A DNA stretch of 10,889 nucleotides from CAVAVT01 sp963592185 (GTDB lineage Bacteria > Bacillota > Negativicutes > Selenomonadales > Selenomonadaceae). Shown here one piece after another: positions 1-6,115 of this stretch. Within the stretch, counting starts at the first letter, position 1. Each line of letters starts with the position of its first letter. Made by a program: the position numbers and the translations under genes. The notes beneath the pieces are model-generated. The model did no database searches. It saw nothing but the letters and a program-made list of their open reading frames with translations, and had not been told where the DNA came from. Location: positions 1 to 10,889 of the forward strand of contig CAVAVT010000049.1 of assembly GCA_963592185.1 (NCBI GenBank), written 5' to 3'.

Positions 1-41
1 TATAATTCGCCAATAAACACCAATTTATCTATAAAATTTTC

Positions 42-71
42 TTGCCACAATGTTGGTGGATATGATACACT
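42..71 (+). promoter_or_regulatory. Predicted sigma-A promoter of rplS (extended -10)
   Basis: The -35 box TTGCCA is at 42-47 and the -10 box TACACT at 66-71, with an 18-base spacer. TG at 63-64 gives an extended -10 (TGATACACT). An A/T-rich stretch at 29-40 directly upstream of the -35 could serve as an UP element, as expected for a ribosomal protein gene. TATGAT at 61-66 is an alternative -10 but would leave only a 13-base spacer. Transcription would start near base 78. This is pattern matching only. Confidence 0.5.
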
Positions 72-78
72 AAGTGGG

Positions 79-130
79 TATGTGGACGGTCCTCTGGATG
101 AATCAAAAGATTTGACACGAACGTCTAATT
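79..130 (+). promoter_or_regulatory. Probable structured mRNA leader of rplS (L19 leader-like)
   Basis: Between the predicted transcript start and the Shine-Dalgarno sequence, TGGACG (83-88) can pair with CGTCTA (122-127) to close a stem of six pairs including one G-U. Inside it, AATC (101-104) and GATT (109-112) can form a small AAAA-loop hairpin. Firmicutes rplS genes are known to carry a short conserved leader at this position, thought to respond to L19. The placement and size here fit that family, but I cannot confirm membership without a covariance-model search. Confidence 0.4.
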
Positions 131-147
131 AAGGAGGAAATACAAAA

Positions 148-489
148 ATGAACATTATCCAGGCTTTGGAGCAGGAACAGCTCCGCAATGACATCCCGGC
201 ATTCGCTCCCGGTGACACTGTACGTGTACACGTGAAGGTTGTCGAGGGTAGCCGTGAGCGTATCCAGGTGTTCGAAGGCTTCGTACTCAGCCGTTCTGGT
301 TCCGGCATTCGTGAGACTTTCACTGTTCGCCGTGTATCCTACGGTGTAGGTATCGAGCGTACTTTCCCGGTACATTCTCCTCGTATCGCAAAGATCGAGC
401 TTATGCGCCGTGGTATCGTTCGTCGTGCAAAGCTTTATTACATGCGCAGCCGTACAGGTAAGGCAGCCCGTATCAGAGAGAAGCGCTGA
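148..489 (+). CDS. rplS: 50S ribosomal protein L19
   Basis: L19 is a large-subunit protein at the 30S-50S interface. The 113-residue product has the usual length and family pattern: an N-terminal helix, then FAPGDTVRVHVKVVEG, VFEGFVLSRSGSGIRETFTVRR, FPVHSPRI and a basic tail ending RRAKLYYMRSR and RIREKR. The ATG is set by AAGGAGG at 131-137, ten bases upstream. Arginine is encoded largely by CGT/CGC, as in highly expressed genes, unlike the later accessory genes. lepB follows after a terminator, which matches the common rplS-lepB order. The upstream partners usual for this locus (rpsP, rimM, trmD) lie outside the window, if present. Confidence 0.98.
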   Translation: MNIIQALEQEQLRNDIPAFAPGDTVRVHVKVVEGSRERIQVFEGFVLSRSGSGIRETFTVRRVSYGVGIERTFPVHSPRIAKIELMRRGIVRRAKLYYMRSRTGKAARIREKR

Positions 490-502
490 TTGGGTTAAGG
501 GG

Positions 503-532
503 AGGGGACTGGAAGCAGTCCCTTTTTTCTTT
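503..532 (+). terminator. Intrinsic terminator after rplS
   Basis: GGGACTG (505-511) pairs perfectly with CAGTCCC (516-522) around a GAAG loop, and six T residues follow at 523-528. It ends the rplS transcript 13 bases after the stop codon. Some readthrough into lepB is likely, because I see no separate lepB promoter in the short gap. Confidence 0.88.
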
Positions 533-551
533 ATTTACAGGAGGTTTTTGT

Positions 552-1073
552 ATGAGTTCATTGGGGGAGGAAATTAAGGACTGGGTCATATCTATATTGA
601 TAGCTGTAGTTCTTGCATTCTTTATCCGATCTTTTATAGTTGAACTTTACTTGGTGGATGGTCCGTCTATGAGACCTACTCTGCAAAGTGAGGAACGACT
701 GGTAGTAAATAAATTTATTTATCATTTCCGTGCGCCGGAGCGTGGAGAGATATTGGTATTCCGTTATCCTAAGGATCCAAGCCGTGATTTTATAAAGAGA
801 GTCATTGCGGTTCCTGGAGATACTATTGAGATTAATGACGGTCGTGTATACGTCAACGGACAGCTGCAGAATGAAAACTACATTCTTTCCAAGACCCGTG
901 GAGATTATCCTCTGTCTACTGTTCCAGAAGGTCATATTTTTGTTATGGGAGATAACAGAAATAATTCAGAGGATAGCCGTTTTTCAGATGTAGGCTTTGT
1001 TCCCTATGATTTGATTAAGGGAAAGGCGATGCTGGTATTCTGGCCTCTGTCTCATTGGAAGGCACTGCCCTGA
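552..1073 (+). CDS. lepB: Signal peptidase I
   Basis: Type I signal peptidase is a membrane-anchored serine protease that removes signal peptides from proteins exported by Sec or Tat. The 173-residue protein has one N-terminal membrane segment (about residues 11-31) and then the S26 catalytic domain outside the membrane. The nucleophile is Ser39 in DGPSMRPTL and the general base is Lys82 in DFIKRVIAVPGD. The conserved box GDNRNNSEDSR is at 133-143. The small size, with a single membrane anchor, is typical of Gram-positive-type SipS/LepB enzymes. CAGGAGG at 538-544 is seven bases before the ATG. No terminator is visible downstream, so its transcripts may run into the FMN riboswitch region. It could process the exported TPR protein encoded further on. 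Confidence 0.96.
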   Translation: MSSLGEEIKDWVISILIAVVLAFFIRSFIVELYLVDGPSMRPTLQSEERLVVNKFIYHFRAPERGEILVFRYPKDPSRDFIKRVIAVPGDTIEINDGRVYVNGQLQNENYILSKTRGDYPLSTVPEGHIFVMGDNRNNSEDSRFSDVGFVPYDLIKGKAMLVFWPLSHWKALP

Positions 1074-1095
1074 TAAGGCGGTATTCTGCATAAAC

Positions 1096-1124
1096 TTGAC
1101 AATAATTGCACATAGTGATATTCT
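1096..1124 (+). promoter_or_regulatory. Promoter of the riboflavin operon
   Basis: A perfect -35 TTGACA (1096-1101) is separated by 17 bases from TATTCT (1119-1124). TG at 1116-1117 makes an extended -10 (TGATATTCT). The predicted start near 1131 lies just before the FMN aptamer, so the whole aptamer is in the transcript. Confidence 0.75.
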
Positions 1125-1142
1125 ATATCACAGTTGAATAAG

Positions 1143-1256
1143 GACAGTCTTTCGTAGGATGGGTGCAATTCCCTATCGGCGGTACAGCCCGCGAGCCATT
1201 TGGCAGGATTCGGTGTAATTCCGAGGCCGACAGTATAGTCTGGATGAAAGAAGGAT
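1143..1256 (+). ncRNA. FMN riboswitch (RFN element) aptamer
   Basis: The conserved RFN blocks occur in order: TCTTTC (1148-1153), GGGTGCAATTCCC (1161-1173), CGGCGGT (1177-1183), AGCCCGCGAGCC (1186-1197), a CGGTGTAATTCCG hairpin (1211-1223), GGCCGACAGT (1225-1234) and AGTCTGGATGAAAGA (1237-1251). Helix P1 is TCTTTC (1148-1153) with GAAAGA (1246-1251), six pairs. The optional variable stem is essentially absent: only a few bases separate GAGCC from TGGCAGG. The element senses flavin mononucleotide and lies directly before ribD, so it feeds flavin level back on the operon. A terminator 80 bases downstream indicates transcriptional control. Confidence 0.97.
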
Positions 1257-1330
1257 TTGTCGAAAAGATACGGAATCTGGATTAGGTTTTTGTATTTGGT
1301 TCAGATTTAGTTGCTTTTGCGTATTGTATT

Positions 1331-1368
1331 CGAGGGACTGTTGGATTATCCAGCAGTCCTTTTTTGTT
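1331..1368 (+). terminator. Riboswitch-controlled intrinsic terminator
   Basis: GGACTGTTGG (1335-1344) pairs with CCAGCAGTCC (1350-1359) as a ten-pair stem with one T-G wobble and an ATTAT loop, followed by six T residues from 1360. It sits between the FMN aptamer and ribD. Its 5' arm, extended to 1331, can instead pair with 1144-1154 at the base of the aptamer. This gives a simple on/off switch: FMN-bound aptamer, terminator formed, operon off. Confidence 0.9.
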
Positions 1369-1374
1369 GTATAG

Positions 1375-1392
1375 AAGGTAGGTGTTTACCTT
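1375..1392 (+). promoter_or_regulatory. Small hairpin over the ribD ribosome-binding region
   Basis: AAGGTA (1375-1380) and TACCTT (1387-1392) are perfect inverse complements around a GGTGTT loop. The 5' arm overlaps the candidate Shine-Dalgarno AGAAGG (1373-1378) and the 3' arm overlaps a possible TTG start at 1391. It could dampen ribD translation or may be chance, as six pairs is weak. Confidence 0.3.
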
Positions 1393-1396
1393 GCTG

Positions 1397-2494
1397 ATGG
1401 TTGATGAAAATTATATGCATGAAGCCATATGGCTTGCAAAGAATGCAAAGGGGCGGACATCTCCGAATCCAATGGTCGGGGCTATAATTGTTAAGGATGG
1501 ACGTATTGTGGGTCAGGGCTGGCATAGAATGGCAGGAACTGAACATGCAGAGGTTCATGCACTGAACATGGCTGGAGATTTTGCAAAGGGTTCCACGGTA
1601 TATGTTTCACTGGAGCCGTGCGCACACTATGGCAGAACAGGTCCCTGTGCAGAGGCTTTGGTGAAAGCCGGTGTAAGCCGTGTGGTCATTGCCATGGAGG
1701 ACCCTAATCCAAAGGTGTCTGGAAAAGGTATCAAAATTTTAAGGGATGCCGGAATAGAAGTTTCCACCGGAGTACTTAAAGAGGAAGCTGAGAAATTAAA
1801 CGAGGTATTTCTCAAGTGGATACAGACGGGGATTCCCTATGTGGCATTGAAAACAGCCATGACACTTGATGGAAAAATTGCCACGGTTACTGGGGAATCA
1901 CAGTGGATAACAAATGAAGGTTCTCGGCTTAAATGCCATGAGCTTAGGGATGTTTATGATGGTATACTTGTTGGAATTGGAACAGTGCTTGCAGATAATC
2001 CAAGCCTCACCACAAGGATTCCATATGGGAAAAATCCAACACGGATTGTTCTGGATAGCAGCTGCCGCATTCCTCTTGAATCAAAAATGCTTCAGGATGG
2101 AGAGGCGCCAGTTATTGTTGCGGTAACTGAAAATGCCGATGCAGAACGTATTAAGGCTGTTGAGGCGGCTGGAGCAAAGGTAATATTTGCTGGCTCAGGT
2201 CCCCATGTTGATTTAAAGCTTTTGCTTAAAAAACTTGGAGAGATGGAAATCTGCTCGCTTTATGTAGAGGGCGGCTCCGAGGTTGATTTTTCCTTCCTTG
2301 AACAGGGACTTGTGGACAGAGTATATGCCTTTATCGCACCTATTATTGTAGGCGGCACAGATGCAAAAACTCCTGTTGGAGGCAAAGGCTTTGCACATTT
2401 AAAGGATGCTGTCCGTCTAAGGGATATAGAATATTCCACTTGTAGTGGTGATTTGTTGGTTACAGGACGTGTCCAATCTGAAGGGAAGGGATGA
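1397..2494 (+). CDS. ribD: Bifunctional riboflavin deaminase/reductase RibD
   Basis: RibD deaminates 2,5-diamino-6-ribosylamino-4(3H)-pyrimidinone 5'-phosphate and then reduces the ribosyl side chain with NADPH. Numbered from the ATG, the N-terminal cytidine-deaminase-like domain has the zinc/catalytic motif HAE at residues 50-52 and zinc cysteines 75 and 84 in EPCAHYGRTGPC. The C-terminal reductase domain begins near residue 146, with KTAMTLDGKIA at 152-162 and a later VEGG motif. The length of 365 residues is normal. The start is uncertain. In-frame GTG 1382, TTG 1391 and ATG 1397 are all possible, and TTG 1391 has the better spacing to GGTAGGTG (1377-1384). ATG 1397 gives a natural N-terminus (MVDENYMHEAI) that lines up with known RibD proteins. 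It is the first gene of the FMN-controlled operon, four bases ahead of ribE. Confidence 0.96.
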   Translation: MVDENYMHEAIWLAKNAKGRTSPNPMVGAIIVKDGRIVGQGWHRMAGTEHAEVHALNMAGDFAKGSTVYVSLEPCAHYGRTGPCAEALVKAGVSRVVIAMEDPNPKVSGKGIKILRDAGIEVSTGVLKEEAEKLNEVFLKWIQTGIPYVALKTAMTLDGKIATVTGESQWITNEGSRLKCHELRDVYDGILVGIGTVLADNPSLTTRIPYGKNPTRIVLDSSCRIPLESKMLQDGEAPVIVAVTENADAERIKAVEAAGAKVIFAGSGPHVDLKLLLKKLGEMEICSLYVEGGSEVDFSFLEQGLVDRVYAFIAPIIVGGTDAKTPVGGKGFAHLKDAVRLRDIEYSTCSGDLLVTGRVQSEGKG

Positions 2495-2498
2495 GCGC

Positions 2499-3140
2499 TT
2501 GTTTACAGGTATTGTAGAGGAACTGGGAACTATACGTTCCATAACCGGAGGATCCTTAGTAATTGGTGCATCCAAAGTCCTTGAAGATGTGAAGCTGGGG
2601 GACAGCATTGCGGTAAACGGCATTTGTCTTACCGTTACAGATTTTGACTCGGCGGTATTTAAGGCTGATGTAATGCCGGAAACCATCAGACGTACATCCC
2701 TTAGGTCCCTTGGAAAGGGAAGTCAGGTTAATCTGGAGCGTGCCCTTACTCTTAGCACTAGGCTTGGGGGACATATTGTCAGCGGACATATCGATGGGAC
2801 TGGAAAAATAGTGTCCTTCACAGAAGAAGGAAATGCTATCCTGATGAAGATATCTGCTGATGATGACATAATTGGCCATATTGTGGAAAAAGGTTCTGTG
2901 GCATTGGACGGAATCAGTCTTACAGTAGCCAGTGTGGAAAGCGGCTCATTCACAGTGTCATTAATTCCCCATACAAGGGAAGTAACTAATTTGGGCACAA
3001 AAAAGGCTGGGGACCCTATTAATATCGAAAATGATGTTGTGGGAAAATATGTGGAGCGTTTTATGCAGCTCCGTGGAGATAGCAATAATCTCCAGTCCGC
3101 CGGTATTACAGCCGCATTTTTAGCAGAAAATGGATTTTAA
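2499..3140 (+). CDS. ribE: Riboflavin synthase alpha chain
   Basis: This enzyme dismutates two molecules of 6,7-dimethyl-8-ribityllumazine to riboflavin and the pyrimidine precursor. The TTG start at 2499 restores the near-invariant N-terminus MFTGIVEELG. A longer in-frame ORF would add 18 residues unlike the family. AAGGG at 2486-2490 lies eight bases upstream, inside the end of ribD. The 213-residue protein shows the two tandem barrel repeats: VNGICLTV at 39-46 and GGHIVSGHIDGTG at 90-102, then DGISLTV at 137-143 and LIPHT at 155-159. Four bases separate it from the ribD stop, so translation is probably coupled. The gene is called ribE in Bacillus-style naming and ribC in E. coli. Confidence 0.95.
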   Translation: MFTGIVEELGTIRSITGGSLVIGASKVLEDVKLGDSIAVNGICLTVTDFDSAVFKADVMPETIRRTSLRSLGKGSQVNLERALTLSTRLGGHIVSGHIDGTGKIVSFTEEGNAILMKISADDDIIGHIVEKGSVALDGISLTVASVESGSFTVSLIPHTREVTNLGTKKAGDPINIENDVVGKYVERFMQLRGDSNNLQSAGITAAFLAENGF

Positions 3141-3179
3141 TAAATTATTTAAAAATATTTAGATTAGGAGTGTTTTTAA

Positions 3180-4379
3180 ATGGGATTTGCAACAGTAGAA
3201 CAGGCAATTGAAGATATCCGCCAGGGCAAAATGCTGGTGGTTGTTGATGATGAAAATCGTGAAAATGAAGGAGATATTATTGCTGCAGCGGAAACAATTA
3301 CTCCGGAGCAGATTAATTTTATGGCTGTTTATGCCAAGGGTCTTATCTGTACTCCTATGGAAGGCGAGTACCTTGACCGTTTGGATATCACCCCAATGGT
3401 AGCAAACAACTCAGACAATCATGAAACCGCATTTACAGTATCTGTTGATGCTTATGATACTGAGACTGGTATATCTGCTTATGAACGTGCTCATACCATC
3501 CGTATGCTCATAGATCCTGCAGCAAAACCCTCCAGCTTTAGACGTCCGGGTCATGTATTCCCACTGCGTTCTGTTCCCGGCGGTGTGCTGAGACGTGCAG
3601 GTCATACTGAGACTACAACTGATCTTGCAAAACTTGCTGGCCTTAAGCCAGCTGGTCTTTGCTGTGAAATCATGGCAGATGACGGACATATGATGCGAAC
3701 TCCGGAACTTTTGAAATTTGCGGAAAAGCATGGTCTGAATATTATCACTGTAAAGGATCTTATTGAGTACAGAAAACGTACAGAAACACTTATCCGCAAG
3801 GTGACAGAGGTGGATTTCCCCAGCAAGTACGGCCACTTCAAACTTTGCTCCTACGAGAGCACTTTGGATGGAAAATGTCATCTGGCTGTTGTGAAGGGTG
3901 ATGTAAAGGGCAAGAAGAACGTGCTGGTACGTGTTCATTCTGAATGTCTTACCGGAGATGCTCTGGGTTCCATGCGCTGTGACTGCGGAGATCAGCTGGC
4001 AACAGCTTTGAAGCGCATTGAAGCAGAGGGCGAAGGTGTGGTTCTTTACATGCGTCAGGAAGGCCGTGGAATTGGACTTGCAAACAAAATGCGTGCATAT
4101 GCACTGCAGGATGAGGGCAAGGATACTGTAGAGGCAAACATTCTCCTGGGATTTGCTCCAGACCTTAGAGATTACGGAATTGGTGCGCAGATTCTTTCAG
4201 ACCTGGGCCTTTCCAGCATCCGTCTTCTCACAAACAATCCAGCAAAAAGAGTTGGACTTCAGGGTTACGGTCTTGAAATAACAGAGCGTGTTCCCCTTGA
4301 AATTAAGCCAAACAAATATAACCACCATTACATGGAAGTTAAAAAGGAAAAGATGGGTCACATTCTTGAAGAAGAATAA
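3180..4379 (+). CDS. ribBA: Bifunctional RibBA: DHBP synthase and GTP cyclohydrolase II
   Basis: The 399-residue protein supplies both starting branches of riboflavin synthesis. Its N-terminal half (about 1-200) is 3,4-dihydroxy-2-butanone 4-phosphate synthase, acting on ribulose 5-phosphate. It has DDENRENEGD at 23-32, Cys57 in ICTPM, and GGVLRRAGHTE at 134-144. The C-terminal half (about 205-399) is GTP cyclohydrolase II. It has RVHSECLTGD with Cys256 and RCDCG with Cys267/Cys269 as zinc ligands, QEGRGIGL at 293-300, Tyr307 in RAYALQD, Asp328/Arg330 in APDLRDY and RLLTNNPAKR. Both halves keep the expected key residues, so both look active. AGGAG (3166-3170) lies nine bases before the ATG. 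The 39-base gap to ribE holds no clear promoter or terminator. Confidence 0.97.
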   Translation: MGFATVEQAIEDIRQGKMLVVVDDENRENEGDIIAAAETITPEQINFMAVYAKGLICTPMEGEYLDRLDITPMVANNSDNHETAFTVSVDAYDTETGISAYERAHTIRMLIDPAAKPSSFRRPGHVFPLRSVPGGVLRRAGHTETTTDLAKLAGLKPAGLCCEIMADDGHMMRTPELLKFAEKHGLNIITVKDLIEYRKRTETLIRKVTEVDFPSKYGHFKLCSYESTLDGKCHLAVVKGDVKGKKNVLVRVHSECLTGDALGSMRCDCGDQLATALKRIEAEGEGVVLYMRQEGRGIGLANKMRAYALQDEGKDTVEANILLGFAPDLRDYGIGAQILSDLGLSSIRLLTNNPAKRVGLQGYGLEITERVPLEIKPNKYNHHYMEVKKEKMGHILEEE

Positions 4380-4393
4380 AAGGAGATGCAGAT

Positions 4394-4951
4394 ATGTATA
4401 CCTTGTCAAATGAATCCTATCATGGAAAAATGCCGCAGATTGATTCTGAGGCTTTCGTAGCACCACAGGTTTGTGTACTGGGAGATGTAACAGTAAAGAA
4501 ATATGCCAGCCTTTGGCCGGGAGCTGTTGTCCGTGGTGATGTGAGCTACATTACCATAGGCGAGTATTCCAATGTTCAGGATGTGGCATGTCTTCACGTT
4601 GCTGATAACCAGCCCTGCATTATTGGAGATTATGTTACCATTGGTCATGGAGCAATCATTCATGCATGTACCATAGATGACCACGTTCTTGTGGGTATGA
4701 ATGCCACCGTGCTTTCCGGTGCAAAAATTGGCAGTGGTTCCATCATTGCTGCCGGGGCTGTGGTAAAGGAAAATGCTGTTATTCCGCCTAATTCACTGGT
4801 TGTAGGGGTGCCTGGAATCATAAAGGCTACCATAAACCGTATGGACAGCATTCATGCTCAGGCTTTAAAATATAAGAGTCTCTGGGCCATTGAATATGGT
4901 GTGGCTCCCAATATTGGTGGAGAGCTTTACCATGGCGGAGAAATTATCTGA
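4394..4951 (+). CDS. Gamma-class carbonic anhydrase-like left-handed beta-helix protein
   Basis: The 185-residue product is a hexapeptide-repeat (left-handed beta-helix) protein of the gamma-carbonic anhydrase/PaaY/YrdA group. Repeats run from about residue 20 to 135, followed by a C-terminal helix. The signature is RGD at 47-49, NVQDVACLHV at 60-69, GHGAIIHACTI at 84-94 and GMNATVLSGAKIG further on. His68, His85 and His90 match the three metal ligands of the family, so reversible hydration of CO2 is possible. Many members have no measured activity, and a general metal-binding role is equally possible. AGGAGA at 4381-4386 is seven bases before the ATG, and the gap to ribBA is 14 bases. Its place between ribBA and ribH is unusual. 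GTP cyclohydrolase II and DHBP synthase both release formate rather than CO2, so no obvious pathway link follows. Confidence 0.88.
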   Translation: MYTLSNESYHGKMPQIDSEAFVAPQVCVLGDVTVKKYASLWPGAVVRGDVSYITIGEYSNVQDVACLHVADNQPCIIGDYVTIGHGAIIHACTIDDHVLVGMNATVLSGAKIGSGSIIAAGAVVKENAVIPPNSLVVGVPGIIKATINRMDSIHAQALKYKSLWAIEYGVAPNIGGELYHGGEII

Positions 4952-4953
4952 TA

Positions 4954-4962
4954 TGATAAAAT
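4954..4962 (+). promoter_or_regulatory. Possible internal extended -10 promoter before ribH
   Basis: TGATAAAAT occurs in the 49-base gap after the carbonic-anhydrase-like gene. It is identical to the extended -10 of the rpmB promoter (7876-7884), including three bases upstream. No good -35 is seen: TGGCGG at 4933-4938 is a poor match. If active, it would let ribH and the genes after it be transcribed independently of the FMN riboswitch. Confidence 0.27.
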
Positions 4963-5000
4963 GAGATTAGTTGAAATTCACCATATAGGGAGGAAATAAA

Positions 5001-5471
5001 ATGGCAAATATTCTCGAAGGAAATCTTACAGCCGATGGTCTCAAGTTCGGCATTGTTGTAGCACGTTTTAATGAATTTATCACTTCCAAGCTTCTTGGCG
5101 GTGCATTGGATACTATCCGCCGTCATGGTGGAAATGAGGATGAAGTTGATGTTGCTTGGGTTCCAGGTGCATTTGAAATTCCCATTGCTGCAAAGGCTAT
5201 GGCTGAAAGCGGAAAATATGATGCGGTTATCTGCCTTGGCGCCGTTATCCGTGGCTCCACAACACATTATGATTATGTATGCAACGAGGTTTCCAAGGGT
5301 GTGGCACAGATTGGCATGAGCACCGGCGTTCCTGCAGCATTTGGTGTTATTACCACTGAAAATATTGAGCAGGCAATTGAGCGTGCTGGTACCAAGGCTG
5401 GCAACAAGGGCAATGATGCTGCAATGGCTGCAATGGAAATGGCAAATCTTTTGAGAAATATCAAAAAGTGA
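5001..5471 (+). CDS. ribH: 6,7-dimethyl-8-ribityllumazine synthase
   Basis: Lumazine synthase condenses 5-amino-6-ribitylaminouracil with dihydroxybutanone phosphate and normally assembles as a pentamer or 60-subunit shell. The 156-residue length is standard. Family motifs are VVARFNEFI (19-27), WVPGAFEIP (53-61), GAVIRGSTTHYDYV (80-93) with the probable catalytic His89, GVITTENIEQAIERAG (115-130) and the GNKG turn (134-137). AGGGAGG at 4987-4993 is seven bases before the ATG, a stronger site than those of the preceding operon genes. Its product feeds directly into RibE. The next gene's ribosome site overlaps this gene's stop codon. Confidence 0.97.
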   Translation: MANILEGNLTADGLKFGIVVARFNEFITSKLLGGALDTIRRHGGNEDEVDVAWVPGAFEIPIAAKAMAESGKYDAVICLGAVIRGSTTHYDYVCNEVSKGVAQIGMSTGVPAAFGVITTENIEQAIERAGTKAGNKGNDAAMAAMEMANLLRNIKK

Positions 5472-5481
5472 GGCGGCTGTC

Positions 5482-6057
5482 ATGAAGATTGGCGTTATAA
5501 GTGATACCCATGGTCATGCAGGCTGTTGGGATAAAGCCTTTAATGGATATCTTAAGGATGCAGATGTTATAATTCATGCAGGTGACGTGCTATACCACGG
5601 TCCAAGAAATCCAATGCTTGAGGATTACAATCCTGCTGAGCTGGTGCAGAAATTAAATGCCTTGGAGATGCCGCTGCTCATCGCAAAGGGAAACTGCGAT
5701 TCAGAGGTTGATGCAATGGTACTGGAATTTCCTGTACAGGCACCATATGCATATCTTATGGCTGGCGGCAAGCGCATTATAGCAACCCATGGTCATACCG
5801 TTGAAACTGATGCTGAAAAGGATGCTATGGCAGCTCATATGAAGGCGGACGTTTTCATAAGCGGACACATTCATACAACAGTACTTGAGCGTCGCGGAAA
5901 TACTGTTTTTCTCAATCCTGGCTCGCCCTCACTCAGCAAACGTGAGGACGGACGGAGAACCTGCGGCGTAATTTGCCTTGATGAAAAAACAGGTGCTGGC
6001 TCAATCAGCATATATGATATTGAAAATGGTGAGGAACTGGATAGTCTGACCCTTTAA
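5482..6057 (+). CDS. yfcE: YfcE-type metallophosphoesterase
   Basis: This 191-residue protein belongs to the calcineurin-like MPP family, YfcE/YsnB subgroup. Visible metal-site motifs are DTH (8-10), GDVLYHGPRN (34-43), GNCDSEVD (70-77), THGH (102-105), GHIH (128-131) and NPGSPS (145-150). Asp8, His10, Asp35, Asn71, His103, His129 and His131 are the likely ligands. The stretch from GDV to KLN closely resembles E. coli YfcE, a phosphodiesterase shown to act on model substrates, with no certain physiological substrate. AGGCGG (5471-5476) touches the ribH stop, and the ATG is ten bases after that stop, indicating co-transcription with the rib genes. A role in dephosphorylating a flavin intermediate is possible from context only. 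Confidence 0.9.
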   Translation: MKIGVISDTHGHAGCWDKAFNGYLKDADVIIHAGDVLYHGPRNPMLEDYNPAELVQKLNALEMPLLIAKGNCDSEVDAMVLEFPVQAPYAYLMAGGKRIIATHGHTVETDAEKDAMAAHMKADVFISGHIHTTVLERRGNTVFLNPGSPSLSKREDGRRTCGVICLDEKTGAGSISIYDIENGEELDSLTL

Positions 6058-6085
6058 TTTTTACTGGATGATTTGACTTATTTGA

Positions 6086-6099
6086 TGCCGTAAGCGGCA
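6086..6099 (+). other. Short GC hairpin before the TPR gene
   Basis: TGCCG (6086-6090) pairs with CGGCA (6095-6099) around a TAAG loop in the 58-base gap upstream of the TPR gene. No T-run follows, so it is not an intrinsic terminator. It ends five bases before the AAGGAG ribosome site and could serve as an mRNA stability or processing element. Confidence 0.35.
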
Positions 6100-6115
6100 C
6101 TGCGAAGGAGCCTAT

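Noticed and set aside
1257..1330. A second functional element between the FMN aptamer and terminator
   Set aside because: The segment is T-rich, with no strong hairpin or ORF. It reads as linker, apart from its last bases, which join the antiterminator pairing at 1331.
505..1365. Similarity between the rplS and ribD terminators (GGACTG...GCAGTCC then six T)
   Set aside because: Only a short stem is shared and the loops and flanks differ, so chance convergence is more likely than a duplicated element.
3411..3938. Long antisense ORF (175 codons) inside ribBA
   Set aside because: It lies opposite conserved RibBA coding sequence and has no recognisable protein features.
4944..5483. Long antisense ORF (179 codons) covering ribH on the - strand
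   Set aside because: It is an open frame opposite a well-conserved gene. Its product resembles no family I know, and the ribH frame explains the base pattern.
6073..6102. TTGACT as the -35 of a promoter for the TPR gene
   Set aside because: No acceptable -10 lies 16-19 bases downstream; that stretch is GC-rich and forms the small hairpin.
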